Position numbers and translations under genes: made by a program. From Diphasiastrum complanatum (Eukaryota > Streptophyta > Lycopodiopsida > Lycopodiales > Lycopodiaceae), in contig CM055100.1 in the NCBI GenBank assembly GCA_029204225.1, forward strand, positions 45,926,347-45,990,346: 64,000 nucleotides of DNA, written 5' to 3'. Shown here piece after piece: positions 43,986 to 56,175 of the stretch (positions are counted from its first letter, which is position 1; every line of letters begins with the position of its first letter). A model generated the notes under the pieces. It saw only the letters and a program-made list of their open reading frames with translations. It was not told where the DNA came from and did no database searches.

Positions 43986-45990
43986 GCTTGTACAGAACAT
44001 TGTTAATAATTGTATAAGGTGCTACCTTATATTGAGAAACTGTCTTTTGCTCCAAATTGTAACAATCCGGATATATCTGATCCTTAAGATAAATAATAAT
44101 ATCAGAATATAGCGAATTTGTAGATGAAATCTCGAATAAATGTTCATCTGGAAAATCATCATTGATAGGGTCTTCAATTTTTTTGGTGCTAAGCCGCGAT
44201 AGATAATAAACATTCGTATGATATTTTCCTTGATGAAGCTCTACTTGATAAGTAAATTCTTGCAGAAGTAGAACCCATCGAGCAATTTGTCATGATAGAT
44301 CTGGTTTATCTACAAGATACTTAAGAGCATAATGATTCACATGAAAAATAAATGCATATCCCAGCAAATAATGCCGAAATTTTTTAACAGTGAAAATTAT
44401 GCCAAGTGCTTCTCTTTCTGTAGCCGAATAATTCTTCTTTGATGACTGAGTTGGCGACTCGCATAGTAGATGGATGATCCTTCTTCTGGTCATCCTTCTG
44501 GCATAGACAGATGCCAATAGCAAATGCAGAAACATCCACATAACTGTGAAATGAAATAGCCCAGTTGGGTGGTCTTAGAATGGGAGCATTAATCAACCTT
44601 TGCTTAAGATATTCGAATGCTTTCTACTGTTCATTCGTCCACAAGTATTCTACTTGTTTCTTCAGTAGATGTGTAAGAGAGGCAACAATAGAAGCATGAT
44701 TTTGAATAAATCTCCTGTAATAGCCAACATGTCCTAAGAAAGCTCTTAGTTCATGTAAATTTGTTGGTATCTGAAAATTCCTTATAAGCTCGACTTTATC
44801 TTAGTCGACTTCTATTCTTCTGTTAGATATTCTGTGTTCGAGCAATATTCCTTCTTTCATACCCAAAAAACATTTCTCTGGATGAAGAGATAAACAAGTA
44901 TCTCGACACCCTTGAAATGTTAATTTTAGCTTCTATAGGTGTGTCTTTATATCATTGTATACACAGAAATCATCAATAAATATTTCGAGAAAAGTTTTCA
45001 GGAAGGCAACGAAGATTAACATCACAATTCGCTGAAAAGTCACTGGAGCGTTACAAAGACCAAAGGGCATTTTGTTGTAGGCATAAGTGCCCCAATCCGT
45101 AGTGAATGTGGTCTTTGAATGATCTTCCTTTCGCACTCCAACCTGATTATATCCAGAAAAGCCATCACAGAAACTGTAACGCTCTTGACCATCAACCTGA
45201 TCTAGGATGGAATCAGTGAAAGGCAGAGGATGATGGTCCTTCCTTGTGGTAGCATTGAGTTTGTCGAAATCCTGGCATATTCGTATTTTGCTAGTCTTCT
45301 TCTTTGGGATGACAACAATGGGTGAAACCCATTTACTACTTAAGACGAGATAGATTATACCTGTCTTAAGGTGCTCGTTAAGTTCATCCTTAACCATGAG
45401 AGAGTACTTAGGATTGAGACGATACTGTCTCTGTCGAATAGGTACAACATCTTCCTTAAGATCAATTTCGTGCTCTCCAAATTCTGCAGGTATACCCTTC
45501 AAATAATCGAGCGACCAGGCAAAAACGTCTTGATACTCCTTCAATAGTTCAGTGAATTCCACTAACTCCGATTCTCCAAGTGACTTCAAAACATGCACAA
45601 ATCTGCCAGGTGCAAGTTCAATCAGTTCAGTAGAATCTGATAAAATGATATCTTCTGTCATACTGGCCTTGGTATGGCTATGAATTTCACGCATGGTTGA
45701 CTCCACATATGTTTTCTTGTCATCAACTTGGTTCTTGTTACCAAATTCGTGTTTAGATTCGTCACTCGAATCGTTAGACTCTTTTGAGTTCGTGTCTGCA
45801 ACGTTAATTTCTTCATACGAAACATCCGCTTCAGCGTCGTAGGCATCAAAGAATTCTTCATCATCAGCATTCTCATAACATTCAAAGTACCACACTTCAA
45901 TATCAGATCCATTGGAAAAAATATTCAAGGCATACAAAGATTCTTCTAATGTAAAGCTGGTGTCGAACAAAGGAGTTTCACCTTCATAAT
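43986..45990 (-). pseudogene. Gypsy D reverse transcriptase and RNase H (Athila/Tat type)
   Basis: The 345-codon frame 44,933-45,970 begins with an acidic linker, then YQDVFAWSLDYLKGIP, EHEIDL, RQYRLNPKYSLMVKDELN, WVSPIVVIPKKKTSKIRIC, DFDKLNATTRKDHHPLPF, YSFCDGFSGYNQVGV, MPFGLCNAPVTFQRIV and IFIDDFCVY (catalytic). These blocks are typical of Athila/Tat gypsy RT. RNase H follows at 44,290-44,596 (ISFHSYVDVSAFAIGICL, EREALGIIFTVKKFRHYLLG). The spacer at 44,022-44,213 (PINDDFPDEHLFEI) ends at the junction with copia at about 43,985. Integrase is missing. Confidence 0.87.
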
Positions 45991-46370
45991 TGTCACAACT
46001 CCAGATTATGATTTGTTCTGTTGGCTTACCTCAGTTATTGGTCTCACCAGTCTGAAATCTCAGCTCTCTGGATCTCCAATGTACACTTGCATTTGATTGA
46101 TAAATCCAAGGTCATCCAATTAGCACAAAATAGGATGACAATCCGAGTGGTTTGATAACAATGAAATTCATTGTGAATGGCTTGGCTTGAATGTAGACAG
46201 TGACATCCTTCAATTCTCCAACAAGTTTTTGACGTGTCGAATCAGCTAACTTGATGTTTGCTGTGTCGATTGAATGTCAGTCAGTCCCAGAGCATGAGTT
46301 GTGTCTTCTGTTATTATATTTACACTGGAATGAGAGTCCATTGGCACTTTTTCAATCAGGCATCCCGAAT
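45991..46370 (-). pseudogene. Gypsy D protease remnant
   Basis: Between gag and RT the minus strand reads KVPMDSHSSVNIITEDTTHALGL, which aligns with the DGGSGVNIIT block of the Gypsy C protease, with the catalytic Gly changed. Several stops follow, so the protease is inactive. Confidence 0.6.
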
Positions 46371-48380
46371 GGTAATATCAATCTCAGGTGCACCGAGATC
46401 ACCTAAATCGATAGACAAAACACTAGCATCTGGCAGAGAAACTTTTTTTTTCTTTTTGGGCACAGAAATACCTTTCAGTTGCTTTCTGTAATAAGTGTTA
46501 TCTGCCAACAACTGTTCAAAAGTAATGTTCGGATGAAGGGATCCAATATCAGTCACGATGTCATATTCTTTCGTCTTTGATTTCGAGGTTGGCTTATCGA
46601 TAACAGCACTAGACAATTTCGTCTTCACGATTTCTTCGTCCTCTTCCTCGAAAGTGAGCACCTTTTCTGCAACAGTTGTCTGAAGTTCAGCGTTGATGAT
46701 TTCCTTTGCTTTTGCCAAGATTTCTTTTGCAAATAACTTCGCAGCATTGTGGTCATAGTCAGGGTCATCTTTGAGATCTTCCTTAGTCGTAGATTTGTTC
46801 GTTGTTTTCCTAGATGATTTATTCTTCGAGGATTTTCTGCGCTTTGTCGAAGATTTCTGATCAGGTTTTGAGGAGCTTTTGCTTCTCATTGTGACTTTGA
46901 ATAATTTCTCCACGTCACTTGGCCAGGACTGATCTTTTGTCTTTGCCAGTTTTCCTTCAATAACGTCAATTCTCTGCACAACAGCATCAGTCGCAGCTTT
47001 TGCTTTCGTGTCTGCAACAGTTGGGGTTGCTACATACTGATATTTGGGTCGCAGCTTCTACGGCTGAGGGCAATCAGGATACTTGTGGCCAGGCTCTCTG
47101 CAATTTGAACATAATGGTACATAACCAATCGGCTTTTGCGATTGAGGACAGTCAGGAGAAAAATGTCCCGGCTCTCCATAGTTGTAGCAGTTGCCCGAAA
47201 CTAGTTTAGTCGCAGTTTGAGACTTCGCTGGTCCAACAAATTCAGAAGATTAGGCCTTCTTGGTGCGAACTTGGGTCTGCTCTGCTGGGCTGATGTTGTA
47301 GTACCCTGTACATAGTTAGTAGTTGCATCATTTTGAAAAATAAAAAGTACCTCCTAGGCAGGATCTTCAATGTTTTTGACATTCACAGTAGTGCAGTCTT
47401 CCTTAGTGTGTCCAGAAGTTCCACATTTCGTACACCACATTCCTGAGTTGGAAGAAGACGCTTTTGGTCTTTTATCTACAACTTCAGTGATCTGCACTTT
47501 CAAGTCATTAACCTTTTTATTAAGGTCAGCCATATTACTCTTCCAAAGCTTTTCAACTTTAGAAGTTGACAACTTATCCTCGACAACTTTTGTGTCGTCC
47601 TTTCGTTTAATTCGTCGTTTATTCTTTCTCTCTCCTTTGTCAGCTTCTAATTCTGATGAATTGCTACTTTGAAATTCTGAGCTTGAAGAACTGGTACATG
47701 AATCAGAATTAGAATCTTCATCGCTGTCACTAGAATCAGTCTTCGACTTCGAGATTTCTTTGTCGATCGTCGCTTTCGTGCTAGTTTTGAGGTCTCAAAA
47801 TTTTCGGCACTAGCTATTACGGCTGCTAAGGAGGTCATGTCCCCTTGTCTACAGGATATACACCGGTTAGTTTTCCTATGAGATTTTTAACCTTATATGT
47901 ATATTTGCGAAGGGATTCTTTACTCTTCTTCTGAACATTGTTCAGACATCCAAGAATTCTAGATTTGTAACCAATCTCTCTGAACTGGTTCAGAAATGCA
48001 TCTTTCAGCAAGTATCAGGTTCCTACACGGCCTGGTTCAACTTGACTGTACCATATGCGCGCCTACTTTCTTAGCAGACCAGGGAAAATTCGTAGTTTGT
48101 CTACGTCAGTTCCCTCGTTATTCACATTAGCGATTGACTCGAATTGTGAGACATAGCTATCTGCATCATCAGAAGAAGTCCCTTTAAAATAATCGTATTT
48201 AATTTCGAAGATAGAAGTGAAACGTGCAGCAGGACCCTCCATATCGAACCTAATTAGGAGTTCAAGTAACTGGGTAGTGATTTCGTGTAGATTTCTTCGA
48301 CTAGTATTCTCACTTTGTCTTCGTAAAAATTCCTCTCTAAGCTTACGGTATCGTTCTAATCTGGATTCTCTATCTGACAT
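46371..48380 (-). pseudogene. Gypsy D gag with three zinc knuckles
   Basis: The likely start is the ATG at 48,380 (MSDRESRLERYRKL), giving a charged helix. Next are IFEIKYDYFKGTSSDDADSYV and RIFPGLL, a stop, and then the gag core ARIWYSQVEPG...FLNQFREIGYKSRILGCLNNV (47,850-48,060). Three CCHC units are visible: CTKCGTSGHTKEDC (about 47,410), CYNYGEPGHFSPDC with the second Cys lost (about 47,170) and CSNCREPGHKYPDC (about 47,090). A long Lys/Ser-rich and acidic region (46,356-46,979) ends it. At least two stops and two frameshifts are present. Confidence 0.82.
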
Positions 48381-48432
48381 ACACTAGAGATGGAAATGGA
48401 TTTGTCAGATTTCTTATAACTTTCCTAAAATA

Positions 48433-48449
48433 TCCCCGACAATGCACCA
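48433..48449 (-). promoter_or_regulatory. Gypsy D primer-binding site, tRNA-Asp type
   Basis: On the minus strand TGGTGCATTGTCGGGGA resembles the tRNA-Asp primer site TGGCGCCGTTGCCGGGGA used by Athila/Tat elements. It has several C-to-T type changes and one missing base. It lies about 50 bases upstream of the gag start. Confidence 0.75.
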
Positions 48450-49710
48450 AAAATTGGTATATGTCGTACTATATCAACAGGGAAAATATAGATTTTATAG
48501 TAAATAATGTCGTTCCCACAGAGGACAACATTAGAAAGTTTTGTTTTTTGGAACAATAATGGCAAGTGGTTTCGAGTGTTATTCTAGTTGTCGACAGACA
48601 TTAAAAAGTAACTAGTATTACTTATATTTGGAATGGGTAGTGTTATTAAATTCAGAACAACAATCTGGCCTCTATCGAATTGGATGAAGCACATTCTACA
48701 GATGAGATGTTATCAGAGTAGTATAACGGTACTACACTCTAGCTGATTAAGGTGTCAACAAAGAATCGAGAATTGTTCGATATATTCGCGACTGTGCAGA
48801 CAATTAATTAATCGCATTCATGAATTATTCGTTTCTAGATAGAAGTCCTCAACAACTAAATTCCAGCTTAATGGTTAAAGAACACGAAGAGTTTTAGAAT
48901 ACGTTAGAAACTTATGTCAATGCCAATCAGGAAGATAGATCAAAGACAAATTCTTCAGACAGGGACTGTCATCTCATATGTATACATACAGCTTTATTCA
49001 ATGATCGTGCTAGACTGTACCAAAGATAGTCGTTATTCGAGTGCCGAAAAGAAAGTATTCGCGACAGACGAATAAGATGGTTTGAAGATAGTTCTTTAGA
49101 GCATGCTTTACAGAAACACAACAAATGATTGTAATGCACTAGAGCGTCTATCTGATCAGAGATAAATTCATGAAATGCGTTAGAGGTTGTTAGCAGACTC
49201 CAGATCACTCACACTCAGCAGTGCGGAGAGCAGAGATAAGAGAGAATAGCTCACAGAACTCTATTCACTTCTTCAATCTCTTACATAAGCATAAACTCTT
49301 CTCTCTCGATGATCGAGACTGAAGTGTGAGATCAATATATGTTTTACGAGGCGAACAAACACACCTCTAAAACAATAGGTGCGTCGCTCCCGCGAAAGGG
49401 TCTAGTTAATGATTAGACTAAAAATACGTTCACCTATACCATAGGAGGTATACTTAGCTATGAGTTAAAGTTACTCTAGTTTATCATGTCTTTTAGTATC
49501 TAGTCATTTCGTATGGACAACCTAGTAAAGGTTGTCCAAGACAATGTCTTTTCCTTTAAAAGGTCTTGCCCTTAATTACAAGGCAAGTACTCAGGAGATA
49601 TTTTTCCAAAAAATGACTTCGGCCTCTTCATGATTTATACTTATCCAGCTCATATCTTCATTTTCAAGTATATCATGCCATATTTGTGTTGATATTCAAT
49701 ATTTAACATT
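48450..49710 (-). repeat. Gypsy D 5-prime LTR (approximate)
   Basis: The inner end is fixed by the primer site at 48,449. The outer end is placed at about 49,710, where copia RNase H sequence begins. A TATATT box lies near 49,335 on the minus strand. No partner LTR exists in the window, because the element is cut at 43,985. No gene is seen within it. Confidence 0.55.
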
Positions 49711-50340
49711 TTCGTGGCATCACAAGCATAGAGAAATTAAATGTCATTTCATCTGAGAAAAGATGCTAACTAATGAAATTGATGTAATGCATTGTAGGAC
49801 TGAAGACCAGCTAGTAGATATCCTTATGAAACTTTTAAATGCTAACAAATTTGAGATATTTTAGAGAAAAATTCTATGTATATAAACTAAACTAGGACTT
49901 AAGGGAGAGTGTTAAAGTATAGGTCCTGTTTGATTAGGCATTGACCATGTATTTTGTATTTTGTTTTGCTTTATTTCTTCATGCATTGTATATGAGTGCT
50001 GCACCTATAGCATGTATGAACTGTGCATCCCTTGACAATGACAGGCTTACCCCATGTAGCCGTACCCATGTAGCTATGCCTATATGTACTTTAAGAGATT
50101 GAGATCTCAATCTTGAATTGGCTCTATGCAAAATAACACATATTTCTATAGAGCTTAGTTAGACTAGCTGCATGTTTAAGATTATGAGTAAATATGCACA
50201 TATTGGTTTCCAGCATGTTCTCGACTTTCCATATTTTTGCAAATCCAGCATTGTAGCAAATCCTCATTCATTTTTGCAAGTCAATGTTATTCAAGTTATA
50301 GCTTGAAAGTGTAAGTTCTTGTTTGTGTCAGCCACAAAAT
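49711..50340 (+). pseudogene. Copia RNase H tail, polypurine tract and LTR
   Basis: 49,711-49,900 reads HREIKCHFI and NEIDVMHCRTEDQLVDILMKLLNA, the C-terminal end of copia RNase H, with three stops. AAGGGAGAG (49,901-49,909) is the polypurine tract, and TGTTAAAGTATAGG at 49,910 starts the 3-prime LTR. Its end, near 50,340, is uncertain. Only the last part of the element survives. Confidence 0.7.
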
Positions 50341-50409
50341 TGATAAAGTTTTTAGAGACTATAACAAAATGGGTCAAGAATGCAATTAAATTCTAATTTT
50401 TTCTAATCA

Positions 50410-50930
50410 ACATCGATGTTTACAAAAGTCTCAAGGTCCCAAATATATTATTATCACTTTGTATAGGAGTGATGTTCTATTAGTTAGTAATGACTTGGAT
50501 CATTCCCATAAGATCACTAAGTCCCGCCTATAAAAGTGATTTGACATGTCCAATTTGGGAGTAGAACATTGTCTTCTTGGCATTCAAATTTTTAGACAGA
50601 GACCCAAGAAGACAATCTATCTAAGCCAACAAATATCTTGCAAAAGATTCTTAAAAAAATCTCTTATGTGTGATTGTAAGCCAATTGACTTTCCAATGGA
50701 TCCTGATTTTACATTATCTAAAGAGATCTGCCCTCATGTCTCTATTGAGATTGATGAGATGAAGTCAATCTTCTTTTTTTAGAAAATGGCTCACTGATAT
50801 ATGCTATGGTTTGCATTAAGCCTATATTAGCCTATACCATAAGCACTCTCAATCACTTTTTGTCAAATTTAGATCAAGTTACCTGAAAGGCTATAGAAAG
50901 GTTTGCTTTCTCCATATTTCACCTCACTTG
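50410..50930 (+). pseudogene. Copia RT C-terminal fragment
   Basis: It reads CLQKSQGPKYIIITLYRSDVLL, where the catalytic YVDD has become YRSD. It continues SNLGVEHCLLGIQIFRQRPKK, DCKPIDFPMDPDFTLSKEICP and, frameshifted, a remnant of the MYAMVCTKPDIAYTIS block. It is related to the copia relic at 41,200-43,985. It lies to the right of an LTR from a copia element on the same strand, so the two are separate fragments. Confidence 0.75.
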
Positions 50931-52521
50931 GAATGATTGCAACATAGACCACTATGAATGAGGCTTCGTCGCCATCTTGGCATAACAGATTCCTAACACA
51001 CTTGGAAACCTTATATGAGTGAATAAGGAATATTATGAAGCTTCCTCTACTTCATTTCCATCAGCAAAACTAGCAGAACACTAGTTTCACTTCAAGATCA
51101 AAATGATCTAAAACAATGTAACCAGTTTCATCATAACTTGGCAATAATACGTAGTGACATGGCATTTCTAAAACATAGGATAAGCCATGAATGGTAGGAT
51201 ATAAATGCACTTCTTTGCTATTTCTTTGCCCTTACGTCTTATATAACCTGAAAAAATAGATCCTTAATGCTAATTCAAACTCCACATAAGCTTTTTCTTC
51301 CAAATTAAGTTCTCATTGCTTCAAATATATCATTTACAGGAGCTGGTTTGATACCACTATAATAATCCCCTAGTTAGAATCTATTCTATGGTTAATTTGT
51401 ATCAAATAATGCTAAAGATATCAAACAAACTAGTCATTCATAGAGTGAATTGATAGTCACTCTATGCAACAAACATTATCACAAGTAGTTATGTCGCTTG
51501 AACTCCTAGCTGTAGTATCTCATAGCACTACAACACAACTTTATGTCATAGATGTCAAGCTTAAATTGCTCGAAGACCTTAGGACTCCACTCCAATCTGA
51601 CACCAGAACATTGATCCAATGGAAGATGAAATGGTGCAATGCCTTGCTTATATATATCCTCCATTGAAGAGCTACTCTTAAGAATAAGTAGAAATCCCAC
51701 CTTTGATGTCTATACACTAATTTTCGACTAATAGCCGACTATAACTACAATCATAGGGATGGATGCATGTGATGATGTTTGCTATAACTTAAGTCATGGT
51801 ACACTAAGCCTCACTAGTATTGTCAGGTCCTCCACCATGGATCCAAGACTAGGAAACCGCAATAAAGAAACAATAGGGAATCGGATGGTGGATAAAGCAA
51901 CTCAACCAAATCTGGATCAATCAAATCTAGCCCCCAAGCTATGAATCAATCACACTCAATAAGATAGAGGAATCATATTAGCATCATGTAGCTACCAACA
52001 CCAAGATCAAGCATACACTAGTGAGAGCCCTATGGGCTTACTGATACCCTCCAAGGCCCATGCACCACCCTCAGTGGAGCCTAATTGGGCCATAACCTCA
52101 TCCACTTCTCCTATGAATCACTCTTAGACTCATACAAATCCACCATTTGCATGAGTTTTAGGCGTCCAACCATTAATTATGACCTTAATTTCATGCGGGC
52201 CCCAACCCGTCGTAGTCATAATTAATTTACGGGTACTCACCTCCTAGTAATGGGATAATAATTCAAGATCTTCAAAGCATGGGCATGACAAAAACATGGG
52301 CATGACAAGTATAGTCCTACTAGAGCTAACTAAGGCTTACAATAGTGTCTTAATTCGCATTGTTTGATAAGTGGCATCAGCCATATAGTTTCATATTGGT
52401 AGCGTTGCGTACGTGATCATAGTAGTTAATCCACTCAAAACGACGTCTTCTCTTCTTGGGACGAGCTGTTCGCCTCATTCATTGTCATTGAGTATAGAAT
52501 CACTAGTCATTAGCAGGTGAG
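50931..52521. other. No supported gene; one primer-site-like motif
   Basis: Short frames only. On the minus strand TGGTATCAAACC (51,345-51,356), preceded by TTATTATAG, resembles the primer-site-like motifs at 30,271 and 38,498, but no gag follows it. The rest shows nothing recognisable. Confidence 0.45.
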
Positions 52522-52522
52522 A

Positions 52523-52580
<58 letters not shown>

Positions 52581-52581
52581 A
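52522..52581. repeat. Compound microsatellite (CT)n(CA)n
   Basis: A CT run with one interruption (about 52,523-52,558) passes directly into a CA run (about 52,559-52,581). Confidence 0.97.
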
Positions 52582-53350
52582 ATTATATCGGCTGAGACGA
52601 CAGATTCTCTTCCTGCGTTTTCTGTGATCCTTTACAGCAAATAACACGAGGTGCTTGCAGGGATACGCAAGATGGCATCGATTAGATAGCCAAATACTGA
52701 ACTGAGCTCGATGAGATGTAGGTTTCGTCTGATCAGTCTATCGAAACCTGTAATAATTACCGACTAGTAACCTGATTTGCATGAGTCTTTAAGCACTTTG
52801 TGACTTGTCTAGTTGATAGAACAAGGATGATAATGCAAGAAATAAGATTTGAGGAGTTCAACATCCATTCTTATAACGTTGTAAAATCTGATTAACTTTG
52901 GTAATGTTCGGCCTTGAGAGCACGTAGAATGATAACGATTCAAATGTACTGTCTTATCTTTCTGATTTTCGATATCTTACATTATTCATTTCTGCAGATG
53001 GCTGATAGTGAACATTCTTGTGATCACAAAGCGACAGCCAATCGTTTAACAATTTAGCTTTGGTTGAATGTGGACGACAACAAAGTACACGTCATATCGT
53101 TCTGCCTTTGAGTTCGCACTGCAAAATTGCAACTGTCCATAAAAGATACTGCAGAAAGCTGTTCTACAAGTTAGAACTGTACTCTCTAGGAAAAATAGGA
53201 TGAGAAGCTGTATTTCTAGAGAATATTAGACACTTTAGTTTCATACTGGCATGGTTCTCTCATGATGGCTAACTGTTTTATTTAAATTTGCACCTTTTTT
53301 AGTGAATGCTTTAACCTAAAAAAACACCAACATATGCAGCTAGATTCAAC

Positions 53351-53628
53351 TTAATCAAGCAAAAATGAATCTAATCTCATGACTCGTTCGTCAAAACTGG
53401 TGGCATGACCATGTATGCCGCAGGCTGTGATCCCATTGCCAACTGCCCAGCCACCAGCCACCACAAATATCCCCAAAACTGGTACCACGGGCACAAGAGG
53501 GTGATCGGCAACTCTGATTTTAAGGTCAATTACCTTCGTTAAAGATGATCTCCCAGACCTCCCACACAACTTTCTTTGCACGCTGCTAACATGATTGGCC
53601 AAACTTGAACTCCTCCATGTCTGCAATT
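53351..53628 (-). CDS. Candidate host exon, small membrane-segment protein
   Basis: I do not recognise the family. A minus-strand frame from about 53,626 to the stop at 53,351 is richer in G and C than its surroundings. It encodes VADHPLVPVVPVLGIFVVAGG and WAVGNGITACGIHGH, a probable membrane segment, then FDERVMRLDSFLLD. A splice acceptor (TTTTAATTGCAG) stands just before the ATG, so this could be a last exon; the ATG may not be the true start. No retroelement motif is present. It could also be a chance open frame. Confidence 0.35.
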
Positions 53629-55104
53629 AAAATGCTCATCCATAAAAACTGAAAGTTGCAACCTCGAGCATAATTAGAGACCAAAGCACGACAAGCGTTT
53701 TCAATTACGACAGAACTAGCCTATGGAACTCTAATGAAAGACTGGCCTAAAACTTTCTAGTGTATATCGTGATATTGCATCCAGTAATATGTTTGAACTT
53801 GGAATATAACTACTTCTGAACGCCTTTTGACATGGCTGACTTCCAAATATACGATTGCAGTGGATGTTTAATTATCGAGCGATAATTGCTCAAATGCAAA
53901 CGTTAGAATGCGGCTTGTGCTTTAAACGCAGCTTAAGCCAGTCTGTAATCTGGAAGTACGAAGCAGATTATATAGATTCGCTGCGCAGCCTTATTGTAAG
54001 AATGACAAGGACTTCCATGTAATCATTAAGCAGCTAGAGCCTAAGATTGACGTATTACGAGTCAGGACATAGAAAGCCTACCTTCAGTGCCTGAGCAGTG
54101 AGGATATTCAAGCAATCCAATACTCCAAATCGGCTAGTTTTCCCTCGTTGTCTTTACTTTAATTTAAATGTCTTAAAGAAAACAATGTCAGTCAGGAGAA
54201 AACAGCAAAAATATGTTTGGTTAGGTCACGGCAAGAAGCTCTGATACAAACAGAGATTGTGTATATGAAACTCGGTTTTGATGTGCGCACCAAGTATTTC
54301 AAGTCGTGTGCTGTAATAAGGACGCGCGGATAGAGGTTGACGGTTGCATACCACATATGGTCATATAGGTTAGCCGCAGGGATTCGAATAAAAGGAGCCA
54401 AAAATTATGGCCAGTCACATATATGTCTAAAAGTTTCTTGTCGCCAGCCCGATATTCGGTTCCCATTTCAGTAGAGAATGTCATTCTTTTCACAAAATGC
54501 TGCAACAGGAGCTCCCTTCAGTCCAAGTGAGGTGAAGGCTAAGATAATACCAGCTCCTGTGTCAGGCACGCGGCTATCATGTTTGGACGAGCTCCATGTG
54601 AACAGGATAGCCGACTGCTTGAGCCAGCAGCAGGATAACCCTTACCAAAACCTCGGTTGAACTGAACTGAGCTCCAACTGCAGCCTTTATTGAGATTGAA
54701 CAATGAGCGTTGAGAACATTGTCTTTTACAATCTATCAAGCAACGAACCACACTCAAATCACAAGTTAAAGGCGCAGATCTTAAGTTCAATTTTTTTACA
54801 AAAAACCAAGTTCAGAAGATAACAACACTCGCCAGCCGATCTTGATAGTACACCTGCACAGTAGTCTTATGGAGGCGAGCAGACACACCACGAGATCACC
54901 TACGGAACTTTGAGAAAAAACAGAACATGTGAAACTAATGTCTCCTGAATCCGCGCAACACATGATCAATGCAATCAAAATTCCTCAGAATCAACTCAAA
55001 AAACAGAACTGAAAAAGGCTCAAGCCATACTTTTTGTGGGAGGCTAGCTACCAATTTAGAGCTGTGAGAACGAGATTGAGTAGTCTTTTACTAGGAGGAT
55101 ATTT
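53629..55104. other. No supported gene
   Basis: Mixed-composition sequence with short frames on both strands (for example 54,192-54,505 and 54,539-54,978) and no recognisable domain. If the candidate exons on either side are real, this may be intron, UTR or a shared upstream region. Confidence 0.45.
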
Positions 55105-55217
55105 ATGGGGGATTGGAGACCTCCTCCGGGTGGCGACAGCAAGCAGACAATGCAAGAGAAGCTAGAGTACTACCTCAGGGAAGTAGTCCCGCTGCAGCCA
55201 GTAGCTGTACCGCAAGA
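55105..55217 (+). CDS. Candidate first exon of an unknown host gene
   Basis: ATG 55,105 opens MGDWRPPPGGDSKQTMQEK followed by LEYYLREVVPLQPVAVPQ, with balanced codon use in a GC-rich patch. The frame reaches a stop at 55,219, but a good splice donor (AGA|GTAAGA, at 55,217/55,218) sits just before it. A single coding exon ending there is more likely than a 38-residue protein. No second exon was found; the sequence to the right becomes AT-rich and holds a copia relic. I do not recognise the protein. Confidence 0.35.
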
Positions 55218-56175
55218 GTAAGAAAAGAAGGAAGAAAAAGAGAGAGAGCACGCAGTAGCAGCAGGTTCGAGGGTGGCGTGCGCCGCTTCTCGCTTTTCGA
55301 GGAGAATGGAAGCAGTTCAGGAAACACACCCACATTCTTTCTTCATAAAAATACATACATATAATTCAATCAACAAAAGTAACCCCAAATTAACTTTAGA
55401 ATAATATGCCTCCTAGTGCTCATATGCTAGCCACTCTCATCATAAAAGTTATATGCCAACAACCAATAGTGGTAGAATCTCGTGCCTCCATCATGAAGAT
55501 TCAAGCACCAACAAAAATTTAAAAAGTGCTTCTTGGTGGAATTGTACAAAAGATGCTTGGTGCTTGTAAAATTTTTCAAGGAAATTTAACAAAGACTTAG
55601 TAATGATAAGGATTTCACCAAGCATAAAGGGTGTTGGGGAAACTTGACATAAATTAATTCTTTCAATTAATGCAAGTTAGTTAGAGTGATGGTTTTTCAT
55701 CTCACATATTTTTTGAGATTGTGGGTATTGAAGTAGTTTTAATCCTTGAAAAAGTATCCTTTCACAAAAAATATGCTTTCCTTAACATCTTGATGGGTTA
55801 GATATGCCCCTCTCTGTTTGTTCTATTCACATTTCATGATGGTCTGGTGAGCTAGGGGACAAATCGAATAATTTTGTAAAACTACACCTTTTCTTCTCAT
55901 CAAATTAACAACTGTAGCGTTAGAACTTGACCTACAATTTCCTTTCAAATGTGGAGGGGCAAAATAGATAATTTTATGAAACTACACCTTTTCTCTTCAT
56001 CAAATTAGCAACCGTAAAACTTAGAATTTGAACTAAGTCAATTTCCTTCCGAAATGTAGTAAAAGAAATGCCAAGTAGGGGAGAGAGAGAGAGTCATTGG
56101 AATGCCAATTTGAAAATGGAAGATGAATCTTGCATGCTCACTCTATTCTTGCTTAGCCATTCTATTGAATAATCC
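55218..56175. other. No supported gene
   Basis: 55,218-55,310 is purine-rich and GC-rich. 55,380-56,160 is AT-rich. Two near-copies of a stretch containing AAACTACACCTTTTCT and CATCAAATTA occur at about 55,878-55,910 and 55,979-56,010, a short local duplication. Confidence 0.45.
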
